This document shows, in pieces, positions 28,367 through 38,248 of a stretch of DNA of 64,000 bases. The stretch is from NCBI RefSeq assembly GCF_020832045.1, contig NZ_JAFIFK010000031.1:1-64000 (forward strand), in the 5' to 3' direction. The stretch comes from Halomonas sp. (GTDB taxonomy: Bacteria; Pseudomonadota; Gammaproteobacteria; Pseudomonadales; Halomonadaceae). Numbering within the stretch: position 1 is the first letter of the stretch; each line of letters begins with the position of its first letter. Both the position numbers and the translations under genes were made by a program. The notes beneath the pieces were generated by a model that did not search any database, had not been told where the DNA came from, and worked only from the letters and a program-made list of their open reading frames with translations.

Positions 28367-29788
28367 TCAGCGTGTGGCGGGGTCGGGCCGTGCGGTCTCC
28401 CCATCGTCGCGTTCCACCACCATGTCGTCCTCCACTGCGATGGGCTCCTGCTCCTCCGCCTCGCGGGCACTCCGGGCACGATGCTCGATCAGGAAGTAGA
28501 GAATCAAGCCGATACCCAGGCCCCAGGCTGCGCCATGGGTGGCCAGCACCACGCCCATGATCCCCGCCACACCCATGGCGGTGGCATTCTTGATCTGCTC
28601 TACTGCCACGGCGATGCACAGGTAGCCGGTGATCAGTAGCGTGATCGACAGCGCAATGGGCAGCACCGGACGAAAGAAAGTCACCAATGGCAGCAGGAAC
28701 AGGGCAAAGAAGCCGACGATCCAGAACACCCCGGTACCGGAATAGATGGTATCCATGGCCTTGCGACCATAGCGGTAGCGCTCGGTCACGGTGGCCATGC
28801 CCCCAGTGAACAGCGGCCCGGCCAGCCCCGGATAGGGGGCCAACAGCGAGTGCATCAGGTTACGGATACCGGTGATCAAATGCACCCGGTCGATGTTCAC
28901 CTCGATCTTCTCGTCCGGCCGCAGGTGGTCGACGCGCTTGAGCAATGTCTGGCCCACCACGATGTCACCGAAGGCGATGATGTAGGCAATGATCGCGGTG
29001 GGGATCGCCGCCACCATCAGCTCAATACCCGGCGCTCCGATGGAGAACGGCAGGTAGGCCCAGATACCGGCGAAGTCGGGCACGGCAATGCCCCACTCCA
29101 CCGTGGGCATCGAATACTCGCCGACACCCCAGCCAATCGCCATGGTGATCAGCATGCCCGGCACCATACCGAAGGCGACGATATTGCGCGCCCAGCGATA
29201 CTTCTCGGCCAGATCGCGAAAGGAGAGCGAGAACAGCACGTAGAGGGTGATGAGCCCGCCGATACCCAGTGAGATCGGCGTGTTGTATAGCCGACCGCCC
29301 TCGACGATCTCCCCGCTTATCGCCGCAATACCCGCACCCAGCAGAATCCCTGCCTTGATCGATGCCGGCACGTTGTTGACCAGCTTGCTGCCGAGCCGCG
29401 TAACGGCCATGAACAGGAAGATCGCCGTGACCATCAGCTGCAACGCCACCATGGCGCGCATCGCCTCGGGTCCCGGCTCGAACTGGCCAATGAACAGCAA
29501 TACCACGGGTATCGCCGGAGTGATCCAGCCGGCGATGAAGGGTACGCCCAGCAGCGGCGGCAGGATGAAGCCGATGCCGCACACCACCACGAAGGCCAGG
29601 CCGACCTCGTAGGGCACGCCCAGATACTGCTCCAGCAGCGGGATCATGCCCAGGGAGATGACGAACATCACCATCGCCTGGATGGTCTCGGGAATGGCCC
29701 ACTGGAAATGGATGAAAGGCAGGCGGACCTTGAACGGTCCCAGTGGCCAGTAGGGATGTTCCTGGCCGTATTCACGTTTGAGCAGCAC
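28367..29788 (-). CDS. SLC23-like (nucleobase/anion) membrane permease
   Basis: A 473-residue polytopic membrane protein with about 11-13 hydrophobic helices. It has the amphipathic-half-repeat look of the SLC4/23/26 (UraA-like) fold: AIPETIQAMVMFVISLGMIPLL, AIISGEIVE-like and AYIIAFGDIVVGQTLLKRV segments, then LAPYPGLAGPLFTGGMATVTERYRYGRKAMDTIYSGTG. The C-terminal 40 residues are strongly acidic and soluble. The start is GTG 29788 with GAGGTG six bases upstream. The long upstream gap carries two GntR-like palindromes. I cannot name the substrate, and the family call itself is moderate. Confidence 0.6.
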   Translation of the reverse strand: MLLKREYGQEHPYWPLGPFKVRLPFIHFQWAIPETIQAMVMFVISLGMIPLLEQYLGVPYEVGLAFVVVCGIGFILPPLLGVPFIAGWITPAIPVVLLFIGQFEPGPEAMRAMVALQLMVTAIFLFMAVTRLGSKLVNNVPASIKAGILLGAGIAAISGEIVEGGRLYNTPISLGIGGLITLYVLFSLSFRDLAEKYRWARNIVAFGMVPGMLITMAIGWGVGEYSMPTVEWGIAVPDFAGIWAYLPFSIGAPGIELMVAAIPTAIIAYIIAFGDIVVGQTLLKRVDHLRPDEKIEVNIDRVHLITGIRNLMHSLLAPYPGLAGPLFTGGMATVTERYRYGRKAMDTIYSGTGVFWIVGFFALFLLPLVTFFRPVLPIALSITLLITGYLCIAVAVEQIKNATAMGVAGIMGVVLATHGAAWGLGIGLILYFLIEHRARSAREAEEQEPIAVEDDMVVERDDGETARPDPATR

Positions 29789-30173
29789 GTCGACACCTCA
29801 GCGGTTCTGTTTGTTGAGCGGTCCTCTTGGTCGTTTATTATTATTTTTGGCTGAGCTTGGTTTTACGCATATCTGACGCGGTGCAATATTCGACCAAGTG
29901 AGGAGTCTTCGAGTCGTCGCTACATCGAACTTGTCGACAACATTACAAACAAGTACTCAAAGAGGTCTGCACACAGAGCCTTACGCCCCATCATGGACTG
30001 CCTCATATGCCAGAAGTTGTCGACAAATTCAGAGCAAGATTCAGGAAGTTTACGTTAACGTCAACTAAAGATCAGAAAAGCAGAAAGATGCAGGTGGAGC
30101 CAGCATTTACAGAGCAGAAACACAGCTGGCCGAGTTCCGGTACAACTAAAGAATAACAAGCCTCACGGTAGGC
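29789..30173. other. 385-base non-coding region upstream of the SLC23-like gene
   Basis: This gap is AT-richer than its surroundings and contains no convincing reading frame or tRNA. On the minus strand it is the upstream region of the SLC23-like permease. It contains a TTATTATTATTTTT patch (29837-29849), two TTGTCGACAA palindromes (29931 and 30017) and TTTACGTTAACGTCAA (30050-30065). The right end is the downstream region of cobQ. Confidence 0.6.
29931..30026. promoter_or_regulatory. Twin GntR/FadR-type operators
   Basis: Two identical perfect 10-bp palindromes, TTGTCGACAA, start at 29931 and 30017, exactly 86 bases apart (about eight helical turns). The TTGTnnACAA form is typical of FadR-subfamily GntR regulators. 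No GntR gene is in the window. The likely target is the permease gene at 28367-29788. Confidence 0.6.
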
Positions 30174-31640
30174 TCAGAGCCCAACGAGGCGACCGATTGC
30201 CGCCAGGTCCAGATGCGCTTCCAGGCAGTCGGCCAGCCGATCGAGTTCCTGCTGCCGATGAACCTGATAATCCACCGCAGCACCCTGTGCAGTGAGTCCG
30301 CAGCGGGCCAACAGTGCCGCGCACGCCTCGGAGCGGTCGAACAGTCCATGCAGGTAGGTGCCCATGACCTGGCCATCCGAGCTGATGGCATCATCCGGTC
30401 TACCCCCCAGCTCGGTGAGAGGTCGCGCAAAGGCTGGCCCTTCACTCACCCCGTTATGGATCTCGTAACCGTCAATCGGCACGTCTTCGGGTAACAAGCG
30501 CCCACTCACGTTGCGCAGCTGCTTGCCTGCCACCATTCGCGTCTCGAATTCGAACAGGCCAAGACCCGGCGTCGAGCCGGCGGGTCCTTCCAATCCATCG
30601 GGGTCGTGCACTGCCCGACCCAGCATCTGGAAGCCGCCGCAGATGCCCAGCACCTGACCGCCGTAGCGCAGATGGCGCATTATTGCCGCTTCCCAGCCCT
30701 GCGCGCGCAGCCAGGCGAGATCGCTGCGGGTGCTCTTGCTGCCCGGCAGGATGATCAGGTCCGCCGACGGGATGCCCCGGCCTGGCCCTATCTGATTAGG
30801 CCCAACGAAGGTCAAGTCGACCTGTGGATGCAGGCGCAGCGGGTCGAAGTCGTTGTGATTGCTGATGCGCGGCAGCGCTGGAACGACCACCTTGAGCTTG
30901 GCGCCCTGCCCCTCGCGACCATGGCGGCCTATGCTGTCCTCGGCGTCGAGCAATAATCCCTGCAGATAGGGCAGCGTGCCGTATACCGGTTTGCCGGTCC
31001 GCTCGACCAGCCAGTCGAGACCCGGTTCGAGCAGGGCGATATCGCCGCGGAAGCGGTTGACGATAAAGCCACGGGTACGTGAACGCTCGCTTTCGCTGAG
31101 CAGCTCCAGGGTGCCGACCAGCTGGGCGAAGACGCCCCCGCGGTCGATATCGCCCACCAGCACGACCGGGCAATCCACCATCTCGGCGAAACCCATGTTG
31201 GCGATGTCGTTGGCCCGCAAATTGATCTCCGCCGGGCTGCCCGCGCCCTCGGCGATGATCACGTCAAAGCGCGCCGACAGAGCCTGCCACGCTGCCAGCA
31301 CGCTCTCGCGCGCGGTGCGCTTGTAGGCGTGATAGTCCAGCGCGTCCATATGACCATGCACTTGCCCGCGCAGGATTACCTGAGCGCCACGGTCGCTTTC
31401 CGGCTTGAGCAGCACCGGGTTCATATCGCTGTGGGGCTCCACCCCTGCCGCCAGCGCCTGCAGCGCCGTGGAGCGGCCGATCTCGCCGCCGTCCACCGTC
31501 ACCGCGCTGTTGAGCGCCATGTTCTGCGGCTTGAACGGAGCCACCGACACCCCGCGCCTCGCCAGCACCCGGCACAGCCCGGCCACCACCGTGCTCTTGC
31601 CGGCATCCGAGGTAGTGCCCTGGATCATCAATGTCGCCAT
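30174..31640 (-). CDS. cobQ: Adenosylcobyric acid synthase (glutamine-hydrolysing)
   Basis: A 488-residue enzyme that amidates the b, d, e and g side chains of adenosylcobyrinic acid a,c-diamide using glutamine and ATP. The N-terminal dethiobiotin-synthetase-like domain has the P-loop [15 protein letters not shown] (8-22) and [22 protein letters not shown]. The C-terminal class I amidotransferase-like domain has the nucleophile Cys in [14 protein letters not shown] and His in [12 protein letters not shown] 31640 follows GAGGTTTAC. It is the last cobalamin gene of the minus-strand series; a gap of 176 bases separates it from btuR. Confidence 0.96.
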   Translation of the reverse strand: MATLMIQGTTSDAGKSTVVAGLCRVLARRGVSVAPFKPQNMALNSAVTVDGGEIGRSTALQALAAGVEPHSDMNPVLLKPESDRGAQVILRGQVHGHMDALDYHAYKRTARESVLAAWQALSARFDVIIAEGAGSPAEINLRANDIANMGFAEMVDCPVVLVGDIDRGGVFAQLVGTLELLSESERSRTRGFIVNRFRGDIALLEPGLDWLVERTGKPVYGTLPYLQGLLLDAEDSIGRHGREGQGAKLKVVVPALPRISNHNDFDPLRLHPQVDLTFVGPNQIGPGRGIPSADLIILPGSKSTRSDLAWLRAQGWEAAIMRHLRYGGQVLGICGGFQMLGRAVHDPDGLEGPAGSTPGLGLFEFETRMVAGKQLRNVSGRLLPEDVPIDGYEIHNGVSEGPAFARPLTELGGRPDDAISSDGQVMGTYLHGLFDRSEACAALLARCGLTAQGAAVDYQVHRQQELDRLADCLEAHLDLAAIGRLVGL

Positions 31641-31816
31641 GTAAACCTCATAACAAGCACCTCATGGCCGGCCACGGAAGCTAACGATTTATGTCGCGAG
31701 CGATGAGAGGCTGGCCAACGCCGGAGCGCAGCAAACGGAGTTGACAGTTTGCTCAATGAGGATTGTGAGCACCGCCGATGGCCAGAATGTCGAGCGCAGC
31801 AAGAAATCGATGCTTC

Positions 31817-32428
31817 CTAGAGTTCGATGCCTTTCTGGGCCTTGATCCCCTGATCCTTGAAGGCGTGCTTGACGACGCGCATCTCGGTAACGGTGTCGGC
31901 CAGCTCGATCAGCGCCTCCGGGGCGTGGCGGCCGGTGACCACCACGTGCTGCATCGCGGGGCGGGCCTGAAGGTCGTCGAGTACACGGTCGAGATTCAGA
32001 TATTCATGGCGCAGGGCAATATTGAGTTCATCAAGCAGTACCAGGTCGAAGCTGGTATCGGAGAGCATCCGACTGGCCTCGGCCCAGGCGGACTCGGCGG
32101 CCTGGACATCGCGGTCGCGACTCTGGGTGTCCCAGGTGTAACCCTCGCCCATCACGTGGTACTCCACGCCAGGTTGCCGGCGAAAGAACGCCTCCTCGCC
32201 GGTCTGGAACTTGCCCTTGATGAACTGCACCACGCCCACCTTCATGCCGTGGCCCAGGGCTCGGGCCAGCATGCCGAATCCCGAGCTGCTCTTACCCTTG
32301 CCGGGCCCGGTGAGCACCAGCAATACACCCTGCTCCTTGTCGGCACGGGCGATGCGCTCATTCATGATCTTCTGCTTGTGGGCCATTCGCTCGGCGTGGC
32401 GCTGGGGGTCCTTGGCATTTTCTCGCAT
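31817..32428 (-). CDS. btuR: Corrinoid adenosyltransferase
   Basis: A 203-residue CobA/BtuR-type enzyme that transfers adenosyl from ATP to Co(I) corrinoids. The P-loop GPGKGKSSSGFGMLARALGHG, VVQFIKGKFQTGEE, VMGEGYTWDTQSRDRD and LLDELNIALRHEYLNL motifs are all typical. E. coli BtuR has 196 residues. I chose ATG 32428 because AAGGAG lies upstream; the longer open frame to 32581 overlaps cbiA. Only four bases separate it from the cbiA stop, so it belongs to that operon. Confidence 0.96.
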   Translation of the reverse strand: MRENAKDPQRHAERMAHKQKIMNERIARADKEQGVLLVLTGPGKGKSSSGFGMLARALGHGMKVGVVQFIKGKFQTGEEAFFRRQPGVEYHVMGEGYTWDTQSRDRDVQAAESAWAEASRMLSDTSFDLVLLDELNIALRHEYLNLDRVLDDLQARPAMQHVVVTGRHAPEALIELADTVTEMRVVKHAFKDQGIKAQKGIEL

Positions 32429-32432
32429 GGGG

Positions 32433-33758
32433 TCACTCCTTGCTGAAACGCAGCGGCTCGCCGCGGAAGATGGCCGCGGTAAGCGCCGGGGCCGAGGGGA
32501 AGTAGCCGTGGAAGTAGCTAGCCACCAGCCTGCCCTCGACGTAGACCGGCTCGGCGGGGCTGCCGGCCAGGCGTCGGGCATGGGCGACGGGCTTGCGAGG
32601 AGTTTCTAGCAGCGAGTGGTGGTAGGTGTGGCCACGCAATTCCCCGGCTTCAGTCGTCAGACTCTGCAGTCCAAGCGCACTGAGCTTGCCGGCCATGCGC
32701 GCCGTGCCGGGCATCAGCCCCAGCATGATATGTTCGCCGCCCTCACCGTCCACCAGGGCTTCCATGCACGCCATCAGCCCGCCACACTCAGCTAGGATCG
32801 GCCTGCCGGCAGCGTGATGCTCGCGAATCGAGGCAAGCAACAGCGCGTTGGCTGCAAATTTCGCCGCATGCAGTTCCGGGTAGCCACCGGGCAGCCACAG
32901 GGCATCGCAATCGGGGAGTTCGGTCTCGGCCAACGGCGAAAAGAAACGCAGCTCGGCGCCCATCCGCTCAAGCAGGTCGAGGTTGGCACGATAGAGAAAG
33001 GCGAAGGCATCGTCCCGGGCCACGGCAATGCGCACACCCTCGAGCAGCGGTGGCGGCGGCTCGGGGGCCTCGGCTTCGAGCGTCACCCGTGCCGGCAGGC
33101 GGTCCAAGCCCGCTTCCTTGAGTACTTCTGCTGCGGCATCGAGCTGGGCGTCTAAGCCAGCGAGTTCGCCGGCCTGTACCAAACCCAGGTGACGATCGGG
33201 AATCTTCATCGCTTCGTGGCGCGGAATGGCACCGAGCAGCGAGAGCCCCGCCGGCATGCTCTCCGTCAGCAGCCTGCCGTGACCGATGCTGCCGACACGG
33301 TTAGCGATCACCTCGTGAATGGCGAGCTCGGGATGGTAGTTGGCCAGGCCCTGGGCCACGGCGCCAAAGGTTTGAGCCATGCCCCAGGCATCGATCACCG
33401 GCAGCGCCGGCAGCCCGGCCAAGATCGCCAAGTCGGCGCTGGAAGGATCACCGTCGAACAGGCCCATGGAGCCTTCGACCAGGATCAGATCAGCGTCACG
33501 TGCCGCCTCGGCCAGGCGCCAGCGGCACTCCGCCTCGCCGGTCATCCAGGGATGCAGCTGGTAGACCGGCTGGCCCGAGGCTACCTCCTGCACCATGGGG
33601 TCGAGGTAGTCGGGGCCGTGCTTGAACACCCGCACCTTGCGTCCAGCGTTGCGGTGTAGCCGCGCCAGCGCGGCGGTGACCATGGACTTGCCCTGGCCCG
33701 AGCCGGGGGCGGTTATCAGCGCGGCATGGGCCTTGCCGCGAATCGTTGAAGACGTCAT
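32433..33758 (-). CDS. cbiA: Cobyrinate a,c-diamide synthase
   Basis: A 441-residue enzyme (also called CobB) that amidates the a and c side chains of (hydrogeno)byrinate with glutamine and ATP. The N-terminal P-loop is TAPGSGQGKSMVTAALA; VEGSMGLFDGDPSSADLA follows. The glutaminase-like domain has the nucleophile in ILAECGGLMACMEAL and the late GHTYHHSLLETP and YFHGYFPSAP. ATG 33758 is preceded by GAGGTGAT. It starts one base after the btuD stop, which couples uptake and synthesis genes. Confidence 0.95.
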   Translation of the reverse strand: MTSSTIRGKAHAALITAPGSGQGKSMVTAALARLHRNAGRKVRVFKHGPDYLDPMVQEVASGQPVYQLHPWMTGEAECRWRLAEAARDADLILVEGSMGLFDGDPSSADLAILAGLPALPVIDAWGMAQTFGAVAQGLANYHPELAIHEVIANRVGSIGHGRLLTESMPAGLSLLGAIPRHEAMKIPDRHLGLVQAGELAGLDAQLDAAAEVLKEAGLDRLPARVTLEAEAPEPPPPLLEGVRIAVARDDAFAFLYRANLDLLERMGAELRFFSPLAETELPDCDALWLPGGYPELHAAKFAANALLLASIREHHAAGRPILAECGGLMACMEALVDGEGGEHIMLGLMPGTARMAGKLSALGLQSLTTEAGELRGHTYHHSLLETPRKPVAHARRLAGSPAEPVYVEGRLVASYFHGYFPSAPALTAAIFRGEPLRFSKE

Positions 33759-33759
33759 A

Positions 33760-34527
33760 TCACCTCACGGGTACGAAAACGGGAGCGCCATCAATCTCGG
33801 CGGTGGCCAGGCGCTGGCCGTATAGCGCTTCCAGCGCGGCTGGTACCAGCATGCTTGCCGCAGGCCCCCAGCACGCCTCGCCGTCGGGATAGAGCAGCAG
33901 CAGGTGGTCGCACCAGCGCGCCGCCAGATTGAGATCGTGCAAACACATCATCACCGCGCGGCCCTCGGATGCTTGCTCGGCGAGCAGCGCCATCACCGCG
34001 CTCTGGTGGTGCAAGTCGAGATGGTTGGTGGGCTCGTCGGCGAGCCATATCTGCGGCGCCTGGGTCAGCACCGTGGCGATAGCCAAGCGCTGCCGCTCGC
34101 CGCCCGAGAGCGTGCTGACTAGGCGCTCAGCAAGGTGGTCCACGTCGAGTCGCTCGAGCGCCGCCTCGGCCAGGCGCAGGTCCTCACCGCCCTCCATCTG
34201 CCACGCCGAAAGCCACGGGTGGCGGCCAATCAGCGCGGTCTCACGCACGGTGGCGGGAAAGCCGTCGTGGCGCTCTTGGAACACCAGCCCAAGGGTGCGC
34301 GCCACCTGGCGGCGGCCAAGTGCTAGCAGCGGACGGTCGTCGATAAGCACTTGGCCACTACGCGGTGCGCGCAGACCGGCCAGGGTATGCAGCAGGGTCG
34401 TCTTGCCGGCGCCGTTTGGACCGAGAACACCCCACACCTGCCCCGGCTCGACGCTGAGCGCCAGCGCTCGTCCGTCACGCCGCCCCGGCACGTCGATCAC
34501 CAGCTCGCGGATCTCGAGGCGGTTCAT
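33760..34527 (-). CDS. btuD: Vitamin B12 ABC importer, ATPase BtuD
   Basis: A 255-residue ABC ATPase that powers corrinoid import through BtuC. Walker A is GPNGAGKTT, the Q-loop is LVFQERHDGFPAT, the signature is LSGGERQRLAIA, Walker B is IWLADEPTNHLD, and the switch His is in MCLHDLNLAARWC. The start ATG 34527 shares one base with the btuC stop (TGATG). A misleading longer open frame runs to 35484 through btuC and should be ignored. Its neighbours make the substrate assignment firm. Confidence 0.94.
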   Translation of the reverse strand: MNRLEIRELVIDVPGRRDGRALALSVEPGQVWGVLGPNGAGKTTLLHTLAGLRAPRSGQVLIDDRPLLALGRRQVARTLGLVFQERHDGFPATVRETALIGRHPWLSAWQMEGGEDLRLAEAALERLDVDHLAERLVSTLSGGERQRLAIATVLTQAPQIWLADEPTNHLDLHHQSAVMALLAEQASEGRAVMMCLHDLNLAARWCDHLLLLYPDGEACWGPAASMLVPAALEALYGQRLATAEIDGAPVFVPVR

Positions 34528-35534
34528 CAGCGGCTCCGGTACAGCAGGTAGAGGAAGGTGGGCACGCCGAGCAGCGCTGTGATCACCCCCACCGGCAGCT
34601 GCTCCGGGGCGATCATGGTGCGCGCCAGGGTATCGGCCAGCACCAGCAGGGTGCCGCCGGCCAGGGCACAGGCGGGCAGGATCAGGCGCTGATCGTTGCC
34701 CAGCACCAGACGCAGCATGTGCGGCACCACCAGGCCGACGAAGCCGATGCTGCCGGCGGTGGTCACCGCGGTGGCGGTGAGTACGCTGGCGACGACATAG
34801 ATCGTCCACTCCAGCGGGCGCACGTTGACCCCCAGCGCTGCCGCCTGCAGCGGGCCCCGCGCCATGACGTTGAGGCTGCGGCCCAGCGGCATCAGCAGCA
34901 GGCAGATCAACAACAGCAGCGCCAGCGGCGGCCAGGGAGAGCGTGAATAGGAGAGATCCCCCATCAGCCAGTAGAGCATACCGGGCAGCCGCTCGGCGGG
35001 GCTTATCGCCAGCATCAGGGTGATCACCGCGCCCCAGCCGGCGGCCACCACCACACCGGTGAGCAGCAGCCTCGATGGCGTCCAGCTGCCGGTGCCGTGG
35101 GCCAGACCGAAGACCAGCAGCGTGGAGAGAAAGGCCCCGGCAAAGGCGGAGCCGGTGATCACCGCTCCGCCCAGCCCAGCCAGCATCGCCGCCAGCGCCC
35201 CCACCGAGGCGCCGCCGGAAAGCCCCAGCACGTAGGGGTCGGCCAGGGGATTGCGCAGCAGCACCTGCATCAGCGCGCCGGCCACGGCGAGCAGGCCGCC
35301 CACGGCGAAGGCCGAGAGTGAACGGGGAATGCGCAGATCGAGGATCAGCGTACGCGCCAGGGGGCTGCCCTCGCCGCGCGCCACCGCCCATACGTCGCCA
35401 AGCGACAGCGCGGCACTGCCCACAGTGACCGACAGCAGCAGCGCCGCCATTCCCACCAGGGCCAGCACGGCTAGCGGCGGCCACAGCGAGCGCCTAGGCA
35501 TCGGGCCGCTTGACTCAGCGCTTGTCGCGGGCAC
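34527..35534 (-). CDS. btuC: Vitamin B12 ABC importer, permease BtuC
   Basis: A 335-residue FecCD-family inner-membrane permease with about ten helices. Typical segments are RIPRSLSAFAVGGLLAVAGALMQVLLRNPLADPYVLGLSGGASVGA, GSIGFVGLVVPHMLRLVLGNDQR and the terminal GVITALLGVPTFLYLLYRSR. I list the GTG at 35534, which overlaps the end of btuF by 20 bases; an ATG at 35501 is an alternative. It forms the channel served by BtuF and BtuD. Confidence 0.92.
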   Translation of the reverse strand: MPATSAESSGPMPRRSLWPPLAVLALVGMAALLLSVTVGSAALSLGDVWAVARGEGSPLARTLILDLRIPRSLSAFAVGGLLAVAGALMQVLLRNPLADPYVLGLSGGASVGALAAMLAGLGGAVITGSAFAGAFLSTLLVFGLAHGTGSWTPSRLLLTGVVVAAGWGAVITLMLAISPAERLPGMLYWLMGDLSYSRSPWPPLALLLLICLLLMPLGRSLNVMARGPLQAAALGVNVRPLEWTIYVVASVLTATAVTTAGSIGFVGLVVPHMLRLVLGNDQRLILPACALAGGTLLVLADTLARTMIAPEQLPVGVITALLGVPTFLYLLYRSR

Positions 35535-36450
35535 GGTCGAGCTTCTCGCAGAAAAGGCGGCTGCCCTCGAGCAGCCGCGGTGTGGGCCGCTGGATCAGGG
35601 ACGGCGGCACGAAGTAAAGGTTGTCGCGCTCAACGGCCGTCAGGCTCGGATACTGTTCCCAGTGAGTCAGCCAGCCTCGGTTCTCCTCACCCATGCCGCC
35701 GGCGAGTATTGCCTCGGGATCGGCAGCAAGCACCGATTCGTCGTCGATGCGCGGCACCAGACGCGACAGCTCGCCGAAAACGTTGACGCCGCCGCATAGG
35801 GTCAGCACCTTGCCGATCAGGTGCTCGTCGTTGATGGTCATCAGCGGTTCATCCCACACCTGATAGAACACCGGTACCGGCTCGGCATTCGCGTAACGCT
35901 CGGCCAGCACCGCCATGCCGTCGCGGAAATCAGCGGCGACGCGGCTGCCCTCTTCCCGTGTGTCGGCTAGCAGCGCCAGCCGCTCGATGGTGCTGGATAC
36001 CCCCTCGAAGTCCCGCGGCTCGATATAGAACACCGGCACGCCCAGCGCCTCGATGGTCTCGAGCTGCTCTGGCGGGTTGCCGGTCATCCAGCCGATCACC
36101 AAGTCCGGATTTAGTGTCACCAGGGCTTCCAGGTCCATGCGGGTGTGACTGCCCACCGACTGCACCTCTTGTGCCTCGGGCGGGTAGTCGCTGTAGGCCA
36201 CCACCGCGACGACCTTCTCTCCCGCCCCGGCAGCGTAAACCAGCTCCGTTGCACCCGGCGAGAGCGCGGCGATGCGAGTGGCCGGTGCATCCAGGCACAC
36301 CTCGCGCGAACGGTCGTCGATGGCGCACAGCGATTCAGCGCGTGCCTCCCCGACGCCCAAACCAAGCAGGGCCAGGGCGAACGAGACACCGAAAAATGCG
36401 GCGGGACCAAGGGCCCCGCCGGATCGGCCGCTACTTGCCAAAGTGAACAC
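35515..36450 (-). CDS. btuF: Periplasmic vitamin B12-binding protein BtuF
   Basis: About 311 residues. A signal peptide (hydrophobic FFGVSFALALLGLGVG ending EARA) precedes a class III binding protein fold: RIAALSPGATELVYAAGAGEKVVAV, SDYPPEAQEVQSVGSHTRMDLEALVTLNPDLVIGW and AVERDNLYFVPPSLIQRPTPRLLEG. The start is uncertain: GTG 36450 and TTG 36438 both overlap the btuB 3' end and neither has a clear ribosome-binding site, so translation is probably coupled. It captures corrinoids delivered by BtuB and docks on BtuCD. Confidence 0.9.
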   Translation of the reverse strand: MFTLASSGRSGGALGPAAFFGVSFALALLGLGVGEARAESLCAIDDRSREVCLDAPATRIAALSPGATELVYAAGAGEKVVAVVAYSDYPPEAQEVQSVGSHTRMDLEALVTLNPDLVIGWMTGNPPEQLETIEALGVPVFYIEPRDFEGVSSTIERLALLADTREEGSRVAADFRDGMAVLAERYANAEPVPVFYQVWDEPLMTINDEHLIGKVLTLCGGVNVFGELSRLVPRIDDESVLAADPEAILAGGMGEENRGWLTHWEQYPSLTAVERDNLYFVPPSLIQRPTPRLLEGSRLFCEKLDRARDKR

Positions 36451-38248
36451 TGACAAAGGCCGCACGGCCGGCGTTGAGGTAGTCACGAGCGTTCTCGTAC
36501 TCTTTATCGAAGGCATTCTCCACAGTCAGGCGAGCCGACCACAGCGGGGCGAACTGCCAGCCGGCACGCAGGTTGACCAGTCCGAAGCCGCCGATACGAT
36601 CACTATTGGCGGCATCTTCGTAGCGGTAGCCTTGAAGAAGCCAGGAGCCACCCAAAGACCACTCGCCCAACTCGCGGTCGATATCGAGGCGTGCCATTTG
36701 AGAGGAGCGCCGACGCAGCCGATTACCCGTTTCACGGTCTTCGGGGTCGGTCCAGGTCAGGGCGGCAGCCAAGGTCCAATCCTGGATCTCGGCCCCTGCG
36801 GACAACTCGACGCCGCGAATGCGAGCCTCGGCAATGTTCTGGGGCGCCCAGAGTCCGCTTTCTGTCGGCGCCCAGGCGATCATGTCATCGAGATCAGTCT
36901 GATAGGCCGCGAGATCCCAATACCAGCGCTGGTACTGGCCGCGCACGCCGACTTCAACAGTTTCGGAAGTCTCAGGATTGAGTTCGGGGTTACCTGAGTT
37001 CGGCCAATACAGATCATTGAAAGTCGGTGCTCGGAACGCTGTACCGTAGCTGGCTCGGAGCGTGTGGGAGCCATCCAGATCATAGCCCAACGCCAGGCTG
37101 CCGGTGACCTCGTCACCGTAAGCCTCGTTGTCGTCGTAGCGCAGACCGGCTTGCACAGCGAAAGGCGAGAAGTCGAGCAGGCCCTGGGCAAATACGGCGG
37201 TATTGTCGCGGCTGGACACCTCGAAATCCGCCGTGCCTGAAACCCGGTCTTCACTGTACTCTGCTCCAGCAACCAGCTCATGCAAACCGTAGCTCAGAGT
37301 ATTCTGCCAACGCACGGTCTGGGTCCGGGTATCGATTACCGAGGTGGCAGCCGACCCGGCATGGTTATCCAGCTCATCGCGCGCCTCGCTCAGAGTCAAA
37401 CGACTGCGCCAGTTTCCGGTTACCGGCAGCTCAGCGTAGATGCCTGCAACCTGCTGTGCGAAGTCCATCTCGCCACCGTCATACTCATTGGTTCCCCGCC
37501 CACGCAACGCTAGCCCTCCGACTTCGGCACCGCCATCGAATGTGTGAGCAATGCGCGCCAAGCCCGTGGTGTTATCGTACCCCTTGTCCTCGCCATCGCG
37601 CCGTACCGGGGTTCCGTCGGTGGTGAAATGGCTGCCGGCAAAGCTGTAGCGGGTACCGCCGCTACTACCGGAAAGTCCGGCGCTGTAGCGCTGGGTATTG
37701 AAGGAGCCGCCGCCCAGGGAGACGCTCGGATACGGCCCCTCCTCCGTCGCTTCATGAGTAAAGAGCTGCACTACACCGCCCACGGCATCGGCACCGTACA
37801 GGCTGCCGCGGGGGCCACGCACGATCTCGGCACGTTGGAACATGCGTGGCTCGATATAGTGCCAGGCCGCGCCACCAGACGTTGCCGAGCGCAGGCGGAT
37901 ACCGTCGATCATCAGCACCGCCGACTCGTTGCCGGTACCACGCAGATAGACACTCCCCTCCTTGCCGAAAGACCCACGTGTATTGATGTCCACTCCCGGC
38001 TGGCCGCGCAGCATTTCGGTGATGCTGGCAGGATCCTGCCGACGCAGGGTGGCCTCGTCGAGTACGGTAACCGAGGAGAGTGTCTCGTCGGCGGTGCGCG
38101 GCGCCAGGGTGGCGGTGACCACTATGGGATTGAGGGCGACGGTGTCCGCCGACGCAGCGGCAGCGGTTTGCGCCTGAACGGACAGCGGAAGCGCTGCCAG
38201 ACCGAAGGCGGCCAGGCCCTGCGCGGCCATGTGATATGGGGTTTTCAT
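36431..38248 (-). CDS. btuB: TonB-dependent vitamin B12 receptor BtuB
   Basis: A 605-residue outer-membrane receptor. A signal peptide (ending VQAQ) precedes a TonB box region (ADTVALNPIVVTAT), a plug domain (ITEMLRGQPGVDINTRG, VYLRGTGNESAVLMIDGIRL, EIVRGPRGSLYGADAVGGVVQLFT) and a beta-barrel ending AGRAAFVSVHFGK with a C-terminal aromatic pattern. ATG 38248 has AGGGAA upstream. Its 5' leader contains a cobalamin riboswitch, so uptake should shut off when B12 is plentiful. Confidence 0.95.
   Translation of the reverse strand: MKTPYHMAAQGLAAFGLAALPLSVQAQTAAAASADTVALNPIVVTATLAPRTADETLSSVTVLDEATLRRQDPASITEMLRGQPGVDINTRGSFGKEGSVYLRGTGNESAVLMIDGIRLRSATSGGAAWHYIEPRMFQRAEIVRGPRGSLYGADAVGGVVQLFTHEATEEGPYPSVSLGGGSFNTQRYSAGLSGSSGGTRYSFAGSHFTTDGTPVRRDGEDKGYDNTTGLARIAHTFDGGAEVGGLALRGRGTNEYDGGEMDFAQQVAGIYAELPVTGNWRSRLTLSEARDELDNHAGSAATSVIDTRTQTVRWQNTLSYGLHELVAGAEYSEDRVSGTADFEVSSRDNTAVFAQGLLDFSPFAVQAGLRYDDNEAYGDEVTGSLALGYDLDGSHTLRASYGTAFRAPTFNDLYWPNSGNPELNPETSETVEVGVRGQYQRWYWDLAAYQTDLDDMIAWAPTESGLWAPQNIAEARIRGVELSAGAEIQDWTLAAALTWTDPEDRETGNRLRRRSSQMARLDIDRELGEWSLGGSWLLQGYRYEDAANSDRIGGFGLVNLRAGWQFAPLWSARLTVENAFDKEYENARDYLNAGRAAFVSVHFGK

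Noticed and set aside
31641..31816. A second cobalamin riboswitch before cobQ
   Set aside because: The B12 box and the CCGCAAC core are absent in this 176-base gap.
33760..35484. A 574-codon minus-strand frame read as one protein
   Set aside because: Its 5' part is an Ala/Gly/Arg-rich shadow of btuC; only the 34527-33760 part is a real gene (btuD).
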